From Leucogyrophana mollusca (lineage: Eukaryota; Basidiomycota; Agaricomycetes; Boletales): a stretch of DNA of 64,000 bases. How positions within the stretch are numbered: the first letter of the stretch is position 1; every line of letters starts with the position of its first letter. Location of the stretch: assembly GCA_021014945.1 (NCBI GenBank), contig MU266390.1, positions 62,001-126,000 of the forward strand. The letters are read 5' to 3'. Shown here one piece after another: positions 13,809 through 26,573 of the stretch. The translations under genes were made by a program, and so were the position numbers. Below the pieces are notes generated by a model, which searched no databases, was not told where the DNA came from, and saw only the letters and a list, made by a program, of their open reading frames with translations.

Positions 13809-14155
13809 GTTGGGCGAAGCATACCCTAGGGGCCTGGCTGCCCCGGACCATCATCTGATTCTGCTAACGATATGCATACGTTTGCTGGTCGTCCATGTCC
13901 CCCGAGTTGTTCAAAAGTGTTCGAATGCGGAAGCGCTGGATATCGGCACCTGGAAAGTTGTTCCGATGCCGCTTTAAGTGTGTTCGCGAGGATTTGCTCA
14001 AGATTTGCTTACCATCAGATGCCCATCAGTATTGTAAGCGTGTGAAAAGCGTAGCAAAGATTGTATGAGAGATACAACATGAGAGGGCTGCGTGATTTAG
14101 GTGTTGAAACAATGAAAGCTTACATGTAAATGATATCAATAATAGGAGTTGGGGT

Positions 14156-14185
14156 TGTTTGGCAAGAGCCTTAGAAATAAACAAC
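14156..14185. repeat. Dispersed ~30-bp element, copy a
   Basis: Begins TGTTTGGCAAGAGC and continues with an A/C-rich tail (TTAGAAATAAACAAC). Near-identical stretches are at 16631-16661 and 46954-46984. Copies a and b lie at equivalent places in the MFS tandem duplication. Copy c is 30 kb away upstream of an unrelated gene, so duplication of the locus does not explain all three. Confidence 0.5.
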
Positions 14186-14314
14186 TTCCCCGTCACACTG
14201 AAGCGATTCCAAATCCGACGATAGCTAATTGCATGCTCTATTGGCTGGGTCTATTCATAAACTTCTGCTTTTTTCATACCGAATTGTCCGGTATCACGCC
14301 CCACCCGGCTGAGA

Positions 14315-16128
14315 TTATGCGCTAGCCTCATCTCTATCCTGCAGTTCGTCTGGCAAGTGTGACGCGAGGTACACAAAGCCAGATGCCAATACGACAAGGA
14401 AAATATACACGGCATTGCCACCGAGAAGATGGTATTGCTCGGAGAGAGCAAAGAGAGATGTGCTCATTGCTGGGCCAATGGCACGAGCAATTGAAGCTAG
14501 TGTCTGACCCATCCCATTTATTGCCCCCAGCGAGTTCTTTGACGGGGCTGCAGAGGTGATAAACATGAAAATACACCCTACACCCACGGGTGCCGAAAAA
14601 GTAGTGAGTTGGGCAATATGTAAAAAGATTCGTAACCTACCAAAGGACATGTCCATGATAACCATCAGGACCATTTGGCATGACAACAACACCCAAACAA
14701 CAGCATCAACTCCTCGCAATCGGACAATGAGGCTCAATATTGGGAAGGTCGCGAAAATCGGCACAAAGCAGGACACTGAAACGAGGAACATGCGCTTGGG
14801 ACCTATGCGTTCCACTATGGGGGCGAAAAACAGCGCCTGGAAGCTGCCATTTACGAACCCGAACAGCGCCACCCAGGAGCCTATAACGGATGGAGTGAAC
14901 GAGAGTCCTCCAAGCTCGGTTGGCGTAGAGTAGTATAGTGGTTGAAGGGATAAGAGGGCGATCTCTACAAGGGAAAGCATGCCATAATTTGCCAATGGGA
15001 CGATGATTGAGGGTGTGAGAAGGGAGTGAATGGGTACCATTGCGGAAGATGGTACATTTTGAGAGGCCATGGTGGGCTCAGGATTCCGCTGTGAGGTGCT
15101 GGAATCTGTTGCGCTGGTCGACGCTTTTGCATGGGACAGCCGACGAGGTAATGTCTATCAAGCGATGAGCTTAGTCCGTAGAAGAGCTCGCAGAGAAAGC
15201 CTAACCTCGTCGAGGAAGATGAGGATAAAGAGAAAGGTCCCCGCCGTGAAGGTAGCGGCAGCGGCACATGGAAGAAAATATGGATAGCGCTCCCAGAATA
15301 TGCCAGAAAACACACCGGGGAAGCGCTCGTGGGGCCGAGCCAGCGCGCCACCCATAAAGGGGCTGAGCCTGTGGCTTCAGCGTTGCGACATCGCCATTCT
15401 CTCGAAAAGACATACCCTATGGTTGCTCCTACACACCACACAATAGGTATCAAGGAGAATCCTTGAGCCATATTTGTGGAGTCCGTTAACTCGGCTATCA
15501 TGCTTTTCATGACCCCAAGGTTACCGTTGAGCATCCCACATATACATCGACTGCTCCAGTCATGTCAATAACTGAAAATGACTGAAAATGACAAATTGAA
15601 TTCGAATTTGAAGAAACGCGCCTGATGACAAGGGTCCAGAATGTCCGAGACAGACCAAATGCAAGCATAGAAATGCATAGGCCAAATAGGCCGATTAAGA
15701 TGACAGGCTTGCGACCGATGCGGTCAGAGAGACGGCTCCACCGCATGACAGTGAGCGCCTCTGTTGCAAAGAAAATGGATTCCTGGTGAACCTGACCTCA
15801 GTGATCGTGGTGATCGTGGTGATATATATAATGGACTTACTATCAGGCCGGCATAGTACCCTACCTTCGTCTCGTCACCACCACTAATATTTAGTTCGCG
15901 GATCAGCTGTTAAGAAATCGGCGTGGTGTCAGGGGTGAGACTAAAGTCACGAAGCAAGTTGCAGACCTGGTTTATGAATGGGTATATGCACATGGATGAT
16001 ATCGGTTCGGCTAGCTGCAATAACATCAGTATACCGATTTGGAATTTTGGCAAAGGCGTCCTTTGCTTCTTGAGTTTACTCGCGAGAAGAGGCACATGCT
16101 CGCTGGCTACGTCGTGACTACCCTGCAT
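14315..16128 (-). CDS. MFS transporter, tandem copy 2 (intact)
   Basis: A 12-TM major facilitator of about 480 residues. The N-terminus MQGSHDVASEHVPLLASKLK precedes TM1 (LPKFQIGILMLLQLAEPISS). Motif A is RLSDRIGRKPVILIG. TM4-5 carry GMLNGNLGVMKSMIAELTDS. A hydrophilic central loop with LPRRLSHAKAST joins the two halves. The C-terminal half ends YLASHLPDELQDRDEASA (stop at 14315-14317). The exon carrying FGLSRTFWTLVI joins CICGMLNGN only if a GC donor is used at 15621 (intron 15621-15551); this restores the family's Ser-Arg before the Cys. Related fungal proteins are plasma- or vacuolar-membrane proton antiporters for drugs or metabolites; the substrate cannot be told here. The tandem neighbour is the decaying copy 1. 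Confidence 0.85.
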
Positions 16129-16201
16129 GTTGAGTTGGAACCTGTGAAGGGTGAGGAGAAGAAGAAAGTAAAAAAAAAAAACAAGAGGTTACGCGCTAGA
16201 T

Positions 16202-16275
16202 CTTATAAGTGTGAAGGCAACCGAAGAACATACATGGGAGAAAGTCATCCTGAGTCATCGGTTTATCTATGACTC
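16202..16275 (-). promoter_or_regulatory. MFS copy 2 promoter: TATA palindrome and paired AP-1/Gcn4-like sites
   Basis: CTTATAAG at 16202-16209 is about 74 bp upstream of the copy 2 ATG (16128). TGAGTCA is at 16251-16257 and ATGACTC at 16269-16275, an inverted pair spaced as in copy 1. The surrounding sequence is only partly conserved between copies, so the retained elements stand out. Confidence 0.55.
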
Positions 16276-16630
16276 GGCGATCGAATGATGCCCGAATAGC
16301 CTACCTATGATGAATTGAAGGATTCTTCTGACGACAGGCGTACGCACTCTGCTCGACCTCGCCCTCGTCCTCGTTCGACGGGCCAACGGCGGCCGGATCC
16401 GAAGATTCCAGACATCACTCTCAGGCGAATCATGTCCGATGGCTTCAAGCGCGTTCGAGTTAACTTATATGCCATCAGGCGCGCGTTGGCATGAGTTGAG
16501 AGTATGTAATATTTGTGAGGATGATTTTATGGTAGAGGGAGCACCCTGAGGAGAGCGCTACGTGATTATAGTGGTGAAGGCTCACGAATAAGAATAGTAT
16601 TGACTATTGATTGTGGTTGAAGTACGGAGA

Positions 16631-16661
16631 TGTTTGGCAAGAGCTTCAGAAACAAACAAAC
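16631..16661. repeat. Dispersed ~30-bp element, copy b
   Basis: TGTTTGGCAAGAGCTTCAG followed by AAACAAACAAAC. Matches copy c (46954-46984) better than copy a does. It lies about 130 bp upstream of EMC5. Confidence 0.5.
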
Positions 16662-16790
16662 CTCGATCACACACTCCCAATTCGGACTACTAGTACAGTC
16701 ACTTGTCTGCAACTTGGCTGCGACGTGTGTCAACTATCCCGAACCTCGTTATCGGAGCACCGATAATCCCCACAAGATTACAGCTACAAA

Positions 16791-17326
16791 ATGATTGGGC
16801 GCGTCCTCTTGATACTTGCCACCCTTGCTCTTCTTCATGGTACGAATTTAACCTGCCGTGTGGATAGCTTTTAAGCTCACTACGAATAACACAGCGGCGT
16901 ACTCCACGTATGAACGTCTGTGACTCCCGCGGTATAAACGTTCCATGTGGTGTTAATCTGAGTCCTTTCAGATCTCTCCCATCTCAAAGCGCTTGGCAGA
17001 CCGGAGGGACCGCTTCCGCTGAACGTAAGAGTGCGACTTTACCCCTGCGTTATTTCGCTCAAAGTCTCCACAGACCGTTTATGAAAGCATACTAGCGCTG
17101 ATTTTAGGCATCCTTGGAGCCTCACTGAATGCACCTCCGCTGAAAGATATAACTTGGGCGAGTGAAATGAAAAAACGGCACGTTGTTCTTCCTGTTGAGA
17201 ATCTGGCTATTGTCTAAGATCCAGCGTTACTGCAGGTCAATCGATGAGATGGACTCGCGGCTCAGCTTTGCGAGTTATAACAACAGAGGAAGAATTGTCC
17301 TATCTCCGGAAAGCGAAAAACCATGA
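16791..17326 (+). CDS. EMC5: ER membrane protein complex subunit 5 (EMC5/MMGT family)
   Basis: A short gene of five exons that no single ORF reveals. Exon 1 (16791-16839) gives MIGRVLLILATLALLH, a first TM. Exon 2 (16895-16915) gives AAYSTYE. Exon 3 (16972-17024) gives HLSHLKALGRPEGPLPLN. Exon 4 starts at 17074 with TVYESILALILGILGA, the second TM, and continues SLNAPPLKDITWASEMKKR. The last exon gives SIDEMDSRLSFASYNNRGR and stops at 17324-17326. This order and spacing (TM, AYSxYEHLSxLK, second TM, NRGR-type tail) is that of EMC5, a core subunit of the complex that inserts tail-anchored and multipass proteins in the ER. The last intron is best read with a GC donor at 17178. A GT alternative at 17182 adds four or five residues. 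Confidence 0.85.
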
Positions 17327-17388
17327 TCACGATATAATATTAGATATATAGTAGAGTGGGTCTCCGCAAACAGGTGCTGCCACACACG

Positions 17389-18870
17389 TCAATCATCGTC
17401 TTCCTCCCCTCCTTTCTTTTTCTTCTTCTTCTCCTTCCGGGCTTTCCTCTTTTCTTGAACCTCAGCCGCGTGATCCATGGCAAGGAAATCTCGTATTGAG
17501 GGCAGAGCGGAAGACTCGAGCGGTTGGAGACGAATAGGCTGCTCCGGCTCCTCGTCTTCATCGGCCAGAGGTGCAAAACCTGGCTGAGACTCTCTCGTAA
17601 TCGTCGCATCGTTTGGATCGGGGAGTGGTGCAGCCGGCTGTTCAGACTCTTCCTCATCTGGCGCAAACCAGCCACGTTTCGACGGCAGGGGCGTGATCGG
17701 CGAGTGCTGGTCCTTGGAAGTGACGTCTGAATTGCGCTTGCTCGGACCAGCTTCAACGTCAGATTCATCGTCTTCGCCAACATCAATCCCCTCGTACTCT
17801 CCAGCTCCAGCAAATATGTCAAAGTCGTCATCCGGGGGCGACGGATCTGCGTTGGGAGATGAGCTCTTCGTTGCCGCTGTAGGAGATAGGAGTTTGGGAA
17901 GAGGCACATTGTCTTGCATTCCGGATCCGCTTGGTTGGTTATTCGTTATGTGTTCTTCTTTTCTTCGTTTCTTTTTCCTCTCCCCGTCCTTGTCGCCCTC
18001 CTTTGCTCTTTTCTTCTTCCCCTTTGCATCCTTCTGAGAACCAATAGGCTTGAACCCAATGGGTCTGAACTTCCCAGCTTTCTTCGCTTCCTCTAAAACC
18101 CGTGCTTCGTCCTCGGGTGCTTTCGCGACGCTTGTAGCTGCCTGCGGCCCTGCGCCGATCTGTCTCTTTTCTTTCAGTTCTCGGATGATATCCTCACGCG
18201 TCCGTTTCTTCGATACCGTGGGCTCTGACGTCACCTGGATGAACGCTTGTTCGAGCGTCTCGTCATCGTCAGTAGATGCGACCGCTCGCGCTTTATTTTG
18301 TTCCAGAAGTGCCATGTCGAGACCTTTCACCAATATCGAATGCTCACTATCCCCGCCAAGATACCGCCGCTGTTCATCTACCTGCAAGGATCTTGATCAG
18401 GACTCGGCTTGTTTGAACTGAACAATACCCACAGCATCTTTATCTTCTTTTGCTGTTCTCTTCTCAAAGTCTTCCAGCACCGCTTCAACCTGGCGGGGAT
18501 TAGGACGGGCTCTATCCGTGAGGAATGGAGACATACCTCTGCGTAGTCATTCCCACCCCCATCTCTTCGTTCTGCGGCGCGATCTCTGTACTTGAGTTCA
18601 TTCTTTTTGAGCTTCCTTGGCTTGAATGCCGGTTCGTCGGCCTTAGGGGCTTTCCTATGGAGCGTCAGCGTCGTCGAAGAGCCCATAACGCAGTGGGCAT
18701 ACGCTTTGGACGAAGCTTTAGGCGCTCGAGCTACCTTCGGGATAGAGCTGCTCCCATTGGAGGATGCGCCTCGAGGAGCTTGCTGCAGCAATTGTCTGAA
18801 AGAGTCCTGAGCATAAATCTGTTTCAGAACGCTGCACTTTTGTACCGATAGTCTGACGAACCTGATCCAT
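17389..18870 (-). CDS. RED/IK spliceosomal protein
   Basis: Nuclear protein of the RED (IK) family, a B-complex spliceosome factor that partners SMU1 and affects 5' splice-site and short-intron processing. The start MDQ at 18870 joins by a ~48-nt intron to DSFRQLLQQAPRGASS. The hallmark RED block follows: DEPAFKPRKLKKNELKYRDR, AERRDGGGNDYAE, then EQRRYLGGDSEHSILVKGLD and MALLEQNKAR. The C-terminal half is acidic and lysine-rich and ends in KKKKKKGGEEDDD (stop at 17389-17391). A 48-nt segment (18702-18655) with GT/AG ends lies in KASSKA-KAPKADEP and is free of stops, so it can be spliced or retained. Convergent with EMC5, 62 bp away. Confidence 0.9.
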
Positions 18871-19509
18871 CTTGTGTGCCTGCCACAGTAATTCAAGCAA
18901 TGCGCATGCGAAACACAGACCTTTAAAATAGCTGCGTGGCCTAGGGAGTCCCAAATGTTTCGTCCTTCGATGTTATAGCCCTAAAACTCAAAGTATCCAC
19001 AATGACAGCACGCCCACTTCAGGAACTCCCGTTGAGTCGACTTCCAGCGACCGGGTCAGCCAAGGCGTTGTTTGCGTTTGTTAGGATCGGAAGCTTCTGC
19101 ACAAAAACGGGTTAAACTGTACTGAGCTTTTTTACCGACGCCCAAAAGGTTCTTGTTCATTGAGCAAATCAAGTCTTCGTGCAGATACGTCCGGCCATCG
19201 TCACTGAAGGTTTTTTTTGATATCGAAAACTTAAACAGTGAATTTTTTTGAAGTTGGAGGACATCTGTCACCCACGGGAGCAATAATACCCAGTTAATCG
19301 GCAACTTGCTGGGACCCAGGCGCCATTTGACTCGTCTTTTCTGACAAACGCTCTGCTGTTTTTACGGTATCTGGTCCGGAAGGCCTGGAAATTGGTCACG
19401 ATCCCACCCCCCAAGTTCATATCGATTCTTTTGGTCACTTGGCATGTCGCGACTCACTAGGACCGTTGGCACCCTTGATCTGATTTAGATTAAACAGGTG
19501 AGGACCCAT
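18871..19509. other. Intergenic between RED and prolyl oligopeptidase (divergent promoters)
   Basis: The two genes are transcribed away from each other. I saw no gene in the ~640 bp. A T-run and an A/T-rich patch lie near 19205-19255. Confidence 0.5.
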
Positions 19510-22500
19510 ATGCTCTTCCTGGGCCTGCGTGTCTTGCGTCCCACCAGTCGTGGTTATAAGCTATTCGGCTTTGTCTCACGATCAACATACACCAGAGCCA
19601 TGTCTCCTACACCATGGACACCGAACCAATACCCCCCTGCTCGCCGATCTGACCACGTCGATGTATACAAGAGCGAAAAGCACGGGGAAGTTCGTGTCTC
19701 AGATCCTTATCAGTGGCTCGAGGAACACTCCGAGGAGACCGACAAGTGGACCACCGCCCAGGATGCTTTTACTAGAGCTTACTTGGACAAGAATGCTGAT
19801 CGCTCGAAATTGGAGAATGAGATCAGGGCCAATACGGACTATGCCAAGGTACTTCCATGCGGCCACACGCAAAATTGTCGAGGATGACAGATGGACTGAT
19901 CACTATCTTTTCGTTTGGCGCCCTAGTTTTCGGCCCCAGCTTTCAAGCACGACAACCGTTGGTATTGGTACTACAACAGCGGCTTGCAAGCGCAATCAGG
20001 TCCGTACAGAGCCGAGCTCTATTCGTAATAACGCTCAGAGATGCGAACAAAGTGATCTACCGCTCCAAGGACAATGCCCTCCCAGATTTCTCAGAAGAGG
20101 ACGGTGCAGGCGGCGAAATATTCTTCGATGTAAGGCTTATATATGAATCATCCATATTTTGACCTAATTCATGACTCCTCCGACTAGCCGAATATGCTTT
20201 CCACTGATGGTACCGCCGCTCTCGCTGCCACTGCGTTTTCTCGTTCGGGCAAATATTTCGCATACGGCATCTCGCTCTCCGTGCGTCGTCCATCGCCATG
20301 CCTCTTACTCTATGGGCTGATATTCTCAATACTAACGACAGGGGAGCGATTTCTGCACTGTCTACGTTCGTGAAACCGATAAACCACTCGCCGCAGCTGG
20401 CGAGCAACGCGCCGACCACAACGCAGAGCGGCTCAGGGAAGAAATTCGCTTCGTCAAGTTTTCTGGCATCACATGGGACCATGATTCCAACGGATTCTTC
20501 TATCAGGTGTGTGCAGGATAATACCTCGGGATCGTTTATGGCCCTAACATTGTTCAGCGTTTCCCAGGAAGAGAGTCCCATGGCCTTGCGTCAGAAGATA
20601 AGGCTGGCACAGAAACTACCGACGACAAGGATGCTATGCTCTATTATCACAAGATTGGCACGCAGCAATGTGAGTTCTCGCCTGTTTTTTATTTGACGAG
20701 GTTTGACCGAACCGTACAAAGCCGAGGATATCCTGGTCATGAAAGATGCCGAGCACCCTGAGTGGATGTGGGGCGCCTCTGTGTCGGAGGTAGATGGGAA
20801 GTACCTTTACCTCGACGTCGTCAGGGACACCGCCAAGGTCAGTAGCCCCGCCACCCTACAGCTCTGATGTCTTTCTAACCTGCGAACGATATCTGTGAAC
20901 ACAGAAAAATCTACTATGGGTCGCTGATCTTACGGAGAACCAGATCGGCCAAAACATGAAATGGGACAAGATCATTGACGAGTTTGATTCAGAATACGAA
21001 GTGTAAGCTATCCGCTTAATTACGTCCTGCGCTAAATTTTCCGCCGCCCAATACAGCATCGCCAATGACGGGACCAAACTATACCTCCGCACCAATGAAG
21101 ACGCCCCCCAATACAAGGTCATCACCATCGATCTGGCTGACAAGACTCGGGAGCGCAAAGTCCTTATACCCGAACAGAAAGACGCTTTCCTGGACGCTGT
21201 TCACGCCGTAGGAGGCGACAAGCTCGCAGTAGTCTACAAACGTAATGTGGGTCTCTCTGCATTTCCCAAGCCACCACTACACACTTACCCACATTACGCT
21301 TCGTGTCCAGGTAAAGGACGAAATATACCTCTACTCAATGGAAGGAGAACGTCTCACCCGGCTAGCGCCAGACTTCGTTGGTGCTGCCGACATCACTGGC
21401 CGCCGAACACAGCCAAACTTCTTCGTTACCTTGACTGGCTTCACTAATCCAGGAATTGTCGCTCGATACAACCTCGACGAGAAAAACGTCGATGACCGAT
21501 GGAGCATATACAGGACGACCCTCTTGAAAGGTTTGAAGCCAGATGAGTTCACCGCTGAACAGGTAAGTGGATGCTGGGATGTCAGTGGGCATGTCGGCTG
21601 ACGTGTCTTGAACCCGGTCAGGTCTGGTACGAGAGCAAAGACGGCACGAAGGTACCAATGTTCATCGTGCGACACTCGTCAACGAAGCTCGATGGCACGG
21701 CTCCCGCCATTCAATATGGTTAGCCCACGTCACTTGTGTCTGCACCCTAGCAGTCATCTGAATTTTGTTTCTCGCAGGATACGGTGGATTCAGCATATCA
21801 ATCAACCCCTCGTTCAGTCCCGCGATCTTGACGTTCATCAAAATGTATGGAGGAATATTCGCCCTCCCCAACATCAGAGGGGGTGGTGAGTTCGGCGAGG
21901 AGTGGCACAATGCGGGTATCAAGGAACGCAAGGTAGGAGTCATTTGGAGTCCAATATCTTCGCCGCTCTGATGACGACTTGAAGATCAATGTCTTCAATG
22001 ATTTCATCGCTGCAACGTAAGTCCCCGAACCATGTGGTCTGCTATGCGTACTCACTGATACTACGCAGCGACTACCTAATCAAACACAAATACGCTGCTC
22101 CCGGGAAAATCGCTATCAATGGCGGATCTAACGGAGGATTACTCGTCGGCGCATGCGTAAACATAGCGCCCGAAGGCACATTTGGTGCAGCTGTCGCCGA
22201 AGTCGGTGTGCTGGACCTCCTCAAGGTGCGTCTGATGTCCCCTTGAGAAAGCCTGCAGCTAATTACTCCGGGATCAGTTTGCCGACTTTACAATCGGCGA
22301 GTCTACTTTTCCAAAGCACCTCCACTTCCCCTAACCACTTGCATTGCAGGCAAAGCATGGACGTCCGACTTCGGTGATCCCCACGACGCGCACGACTTTG
22401 ACTTCATCCATCCCATCTCGCCCTTGCACAACATTCCGACGGACAGGGTCCTACCTCCCTTGCTCCTGATGACGGCCGACCGTACGCGTATCTCGAGAGA

Positions 22501-22818
22501 TATTCATCTGTGCTTCCTGCTCACCTCCCCCGTTTACGTCTAGATGACGACCGCGTCGTCCCCTTGCATTCTTTCAAGCACGCAGCTGCGCTCCAGCACA
22601 CCCTTCCTCACAACCCGCACCCGCTCCTCATCCGAATCGACAAGAAAGCAGGTCACGGCGCTGGGAAAGCCACTGAGAAACGGTCAGTCCCTATTACATC
22701 CACTGAATCCCATCCCTCCCTGCACCTTACTAACGATACTATCCACGGCAGAATCCAAGACGCGGCAGACAAGTGGGGCTTCGTCGCGCAGTCACTGGGC
22801 CTCCAGGTTCAGAAGTAA
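19510..22818 (+). CDS. Prolyl oligopeptidase (S9A)
   Basis: Cytosolic serine peptidase of about 740 residues that cuts short peptides after proline. The canonical start is [20 protein letters not shown] at 19600. An in-frame upstream ATG at 19510 would add about 30 residues. The propeller begins after [18 protein letters not shown]. The hydrolase domain shows [25 protein letters not shown], the nucleophile in [12 protein letters not shown] (Ser, about 22127), the Asp in [10 protein letters not shown] (about 22545) and the His in [13 protein letters not shown] (about 22655). It ends GLQVQK at 22818. More than ten short introns are needed, and all joins I checked are in frame. Some mushrooms have a second, macrocyclising paralog. 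Nothing nearby resembles its precursor peptides, so this is read as the housekeeping form. Confidence 0.93.
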
Positions 22819-23140
22819 GTGCGCGTGTCTTTGCCACACACGCTTATCATTGGAAAAGAACGGGACTTTTTATTCATCTACCATTGGGATTTTCTTTCGG
22901 ATTTTGTGACAAAAGTATTGCATTGCGATGTGCCCTTTAACACGAGCGGGCTGCGCACATGTAATGAATCGTGAATGGGGGAATACTTGGCGCAGAGTGG
23001 ATCGAGCTTTCCATGAACAACTGACTGTCCCAGGCTTCAGCAAGCTGGCCTCACGACAGAGCCCGGACTACGCTACCTAGCCCGCGTTGTGCTGCAGCTA
23101 AGTACTCTCTAACAAAGGGAAGTTTCTTCCTCGAAGCGCG
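22819..23140. other. Convergent 3' intergenic region
   Basis: Between the prolyl oligopeptidase and TAD2 stops. No gene seen. Confidence 0.5.
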
Positions 23141-23947
<807 letters not shown>

Positions 23948-24347
23948 ATCTGCGGGATCAAATTTGTAAAAGACTGATTGGATTGAGTCAAACCACCATC
24001 ATGAAAGCGGTGGAAGTTGGAACAGCGAGTCCGGACGGAATTACCCCCGCTGAGCGCTGAGTCCGAATGGCGAGGTTGAGCGCGGCTGCATTTGCAGTGA
24101 CGTCGATTTCTGTTGGAGCCATTTCTGCGACATACAAAAGGGAACACAAACATTACAAGTCCATCAACGTTAATTGCTTTCCAACATTATTCTCAGTGGG
24201 GCTATCGACTCGGTGAGCGCTCTTATTTGTCCCCGGACACCACGATGATTTACTCATCGCACTCAGGCGCCCGCCGTGTCTCGTTTTATAAACAAGGACC
24301 CCGCCGGAGGCGCCAACAGACACCAGTGATAACATTAATTTGTAACC

Positions 24348-26573
24348 ATGACCAGCACCGAGCCGAAGGCGCGCCGCGATGTCCAGCCCATGCCCATGGC
24401 CAATCGCACAGAGAGCGGCGGGTTCGCAACCACTGAGGGCACGCTCTACGTATCCAAGCCCTTCCGTTCCAAGTCGTCGAAGAAGATGCGCTCGATGATT
24501 ACCTTTACGCCACGCAAGTCGCATTTCGACACCACGAACGAGTCGTCGGGCGCCAACGAATTTCGCGTGCGGTTCCTGTCGTCCGTGCTGCTAGCATGTG
24601 CAAGACGCTGACACTTGGTGCTGACACAGGGCTTCTTCACGCTGTTTTGGATTTCGATGTTCCTTTTTATGGTGCAGACGTACATCAGCAGCTTCGAGGC
24701 GAACGGGTACGCGCTGAGCTTTGCTTTTGCTACTATGTTCTCGAGGGACGCCATCACGCTCGCTTTAAGCGACCTTCTCCTCGTCCTTACCACGGCACTA
24801 TGCGTCCCTTTCGCCAAGGCTATCAGCAAGGGGTGGATAAGGTACTACTGGACAGGCGTCATAATACAGCATCTCTTTCAAACGTCCGTCTTGTTCGTGG
24901 CGGTCACTTGGACGTTTAATCGGTGAGTTACAGTCTATCCCAGTTCCCGTCACGCTCACAAACCATTATTAGTCAATGGCCATGGGTGCAGTCTGGGTTT
25001 CTGACCCTTCACTCCCTCGTGAGCCATTCCCCTCCCCGAGTTCTTGGGCACGCGTTTTGACCCATTACACAGGTAATGATCATGAAAATGCACTCGTACA
25101 TGTCCACCAACGGCTACCTCCAATACGTCTCCCATAAATCCGACCAAGTCCTCAAACAACTCCGTCACGCGACCACAGATGCAGGAGGCTGGAACCAAGC
25201 TTTGCTCGATGCGCAGTTGCGTTGCGCTGAGATCGAGGCCGTGAGCGAGCTGGATAGCAATGGCGACACGACCGGGAACGGAACTCCCGCAGAGTCCGAC
25301 GGCGCGACGATGAAGTCATTTACGGACCCCTCCACTGCAGCCGCCCTCCGGAAACGCCTTACTGCTGTATCAACTGACACTCAACACCGGCTCGATATTC
25401 CTGACGTCGACGCAAAGGTTCTGACCAACGGGAAAGCTGCTGGGTATGAAAAGCCCTCGGACGCGAGCTCACCAGCTCTCGTCCTTGTCTATCACGCCGA
25501 CGAGCGGATATCCACAATCGCGAAGGAGTTTGCAGAGCTGGAGAGCGAACTGGTCAGCTCCGGTACCCACCAAGTCCGGTGGCCGGCGAACATCACCCTC
25601 CGAAACTTCGCCATCTACCAAGTGATCCCCACCCTCGTGTACGAGCTCGAGTACCCGCGGACCGACCGGTGCGTATTCCCATCCGTTCTGCGGGCATGTC
25701 GCGGTGTGTGACTGGATTTGGGGTTCTATTCTGGCAGGATTCGCCCGGTGTATGTGTTTGAGAAGACAGTTGCGTTCATGGGGTCGTTCGCACTGCTGTA
25801 TTCAGTCACAGAGAGCTTCATCCTTCCCCTCACGCCGACGTCCGATCAGTCGTTTTTCCGCTCCCTTCTCGACCTCGCGCTTCCATTCATGATTGCGTAC
25901 CTCCTGCTCTTCTATATCATCTTTGGTGCGTATTTGCTGCTAGCCTGATCGACGGCGCGGTGCTGATTGATGACATGATGGCAGAGTGTATATGCAACGG
26001 GTTCGCGGAACTATCATAGTGCGTGCCCCCCCCCCGCTGGAGGCGCAGCCAGAGTACTGATGTTCACCTGCATAGCTTCGCCGATCGCCAATTCTACGAT
26101 GACTGGGTAAGCCTTTCCAGATTCATGATGGTCCGACTCACCTCTCATCGGCTCATATTCAGTGGAACTCAACATCCTGGGACGAGTTTTCCCGAAAATG
26201 GAACAAACCCGTACACAGCTTCCTCCTGCGGCACGTCTACGCCTCCACCCTGTCCTCGTACGGCGTCTCGCGTACGACCGCGATGTTCGTTACGTTCCTC
26301 CTCAGCGCGGCGGCGCACGAACTCGTCATGACGGTCGTGACTAAGAAAATCCGGTGCGTCCACAGCGTTCGCTCGCCTATGCCTGCCCCGTCCACTCACC
26401 CGTTGACGGTGCCTAGGATGTACCTTTTCCTCTTGCAGCTCATCCAGATTCCGCTCATCCTTGTCAGCCGGATGCCAGCGATCAAGCGGAACAAGCTTAT
26501 GGGGAATGTGGTGTTCTGGCTGGGGCTCTACGCGGGATTCCCTTTGTTGTGCGTCGCATATGTCGCGTACTGA
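24348..26573 (+). CDS. ARE2: Sterol O-acyltransferase (ARE1/ARE2-type MBOAT)
   Basis: ER multipass enzyme that esterifies sterols (ergosterol) with fatty acyl-CoA for lipid droplets. The N-terminus MTSTEPKARRDVQPMPMANR is cytosolic, with a basic stretch KPFRSKSSKKMRS. TM segments follow from FFTLFWISMFLFMVQTYISS. A long charged loop lies before the catalytic half. The family motif FYDDWWNSTSWDEF is present, and the active-site His is in FLLSAAAHELVMTVV. The protein ends GFPLLCVAYVAY at 26573. The exon FADRQFYDDW joins WNSTSWDEF across a short intron near 26107. MBOAT sterol acyltransferases and DGAT1 are related; FYxDWWN and the C-terminus favour the ARE branch. Confidence 0.9.

Noticed and set aside
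19510..22818. Prolyl oligopeptidase as a cyclic-peptide macrocyclase (POPB type)
   Set aside because: No precursor-peptide gene or biosynthetic neighbours in the window, and the gene sits among housekeeping genes. Read as the ordinary form.
24000..24122. Minus-strand 42-codon ORF (MAPTEIDVTANAAALNLAIR...) upstream of TAD2
   Set aside because: No domain and not in frame with the TAD2 start at 23947. At most an upstream ORF or 5' UTR.
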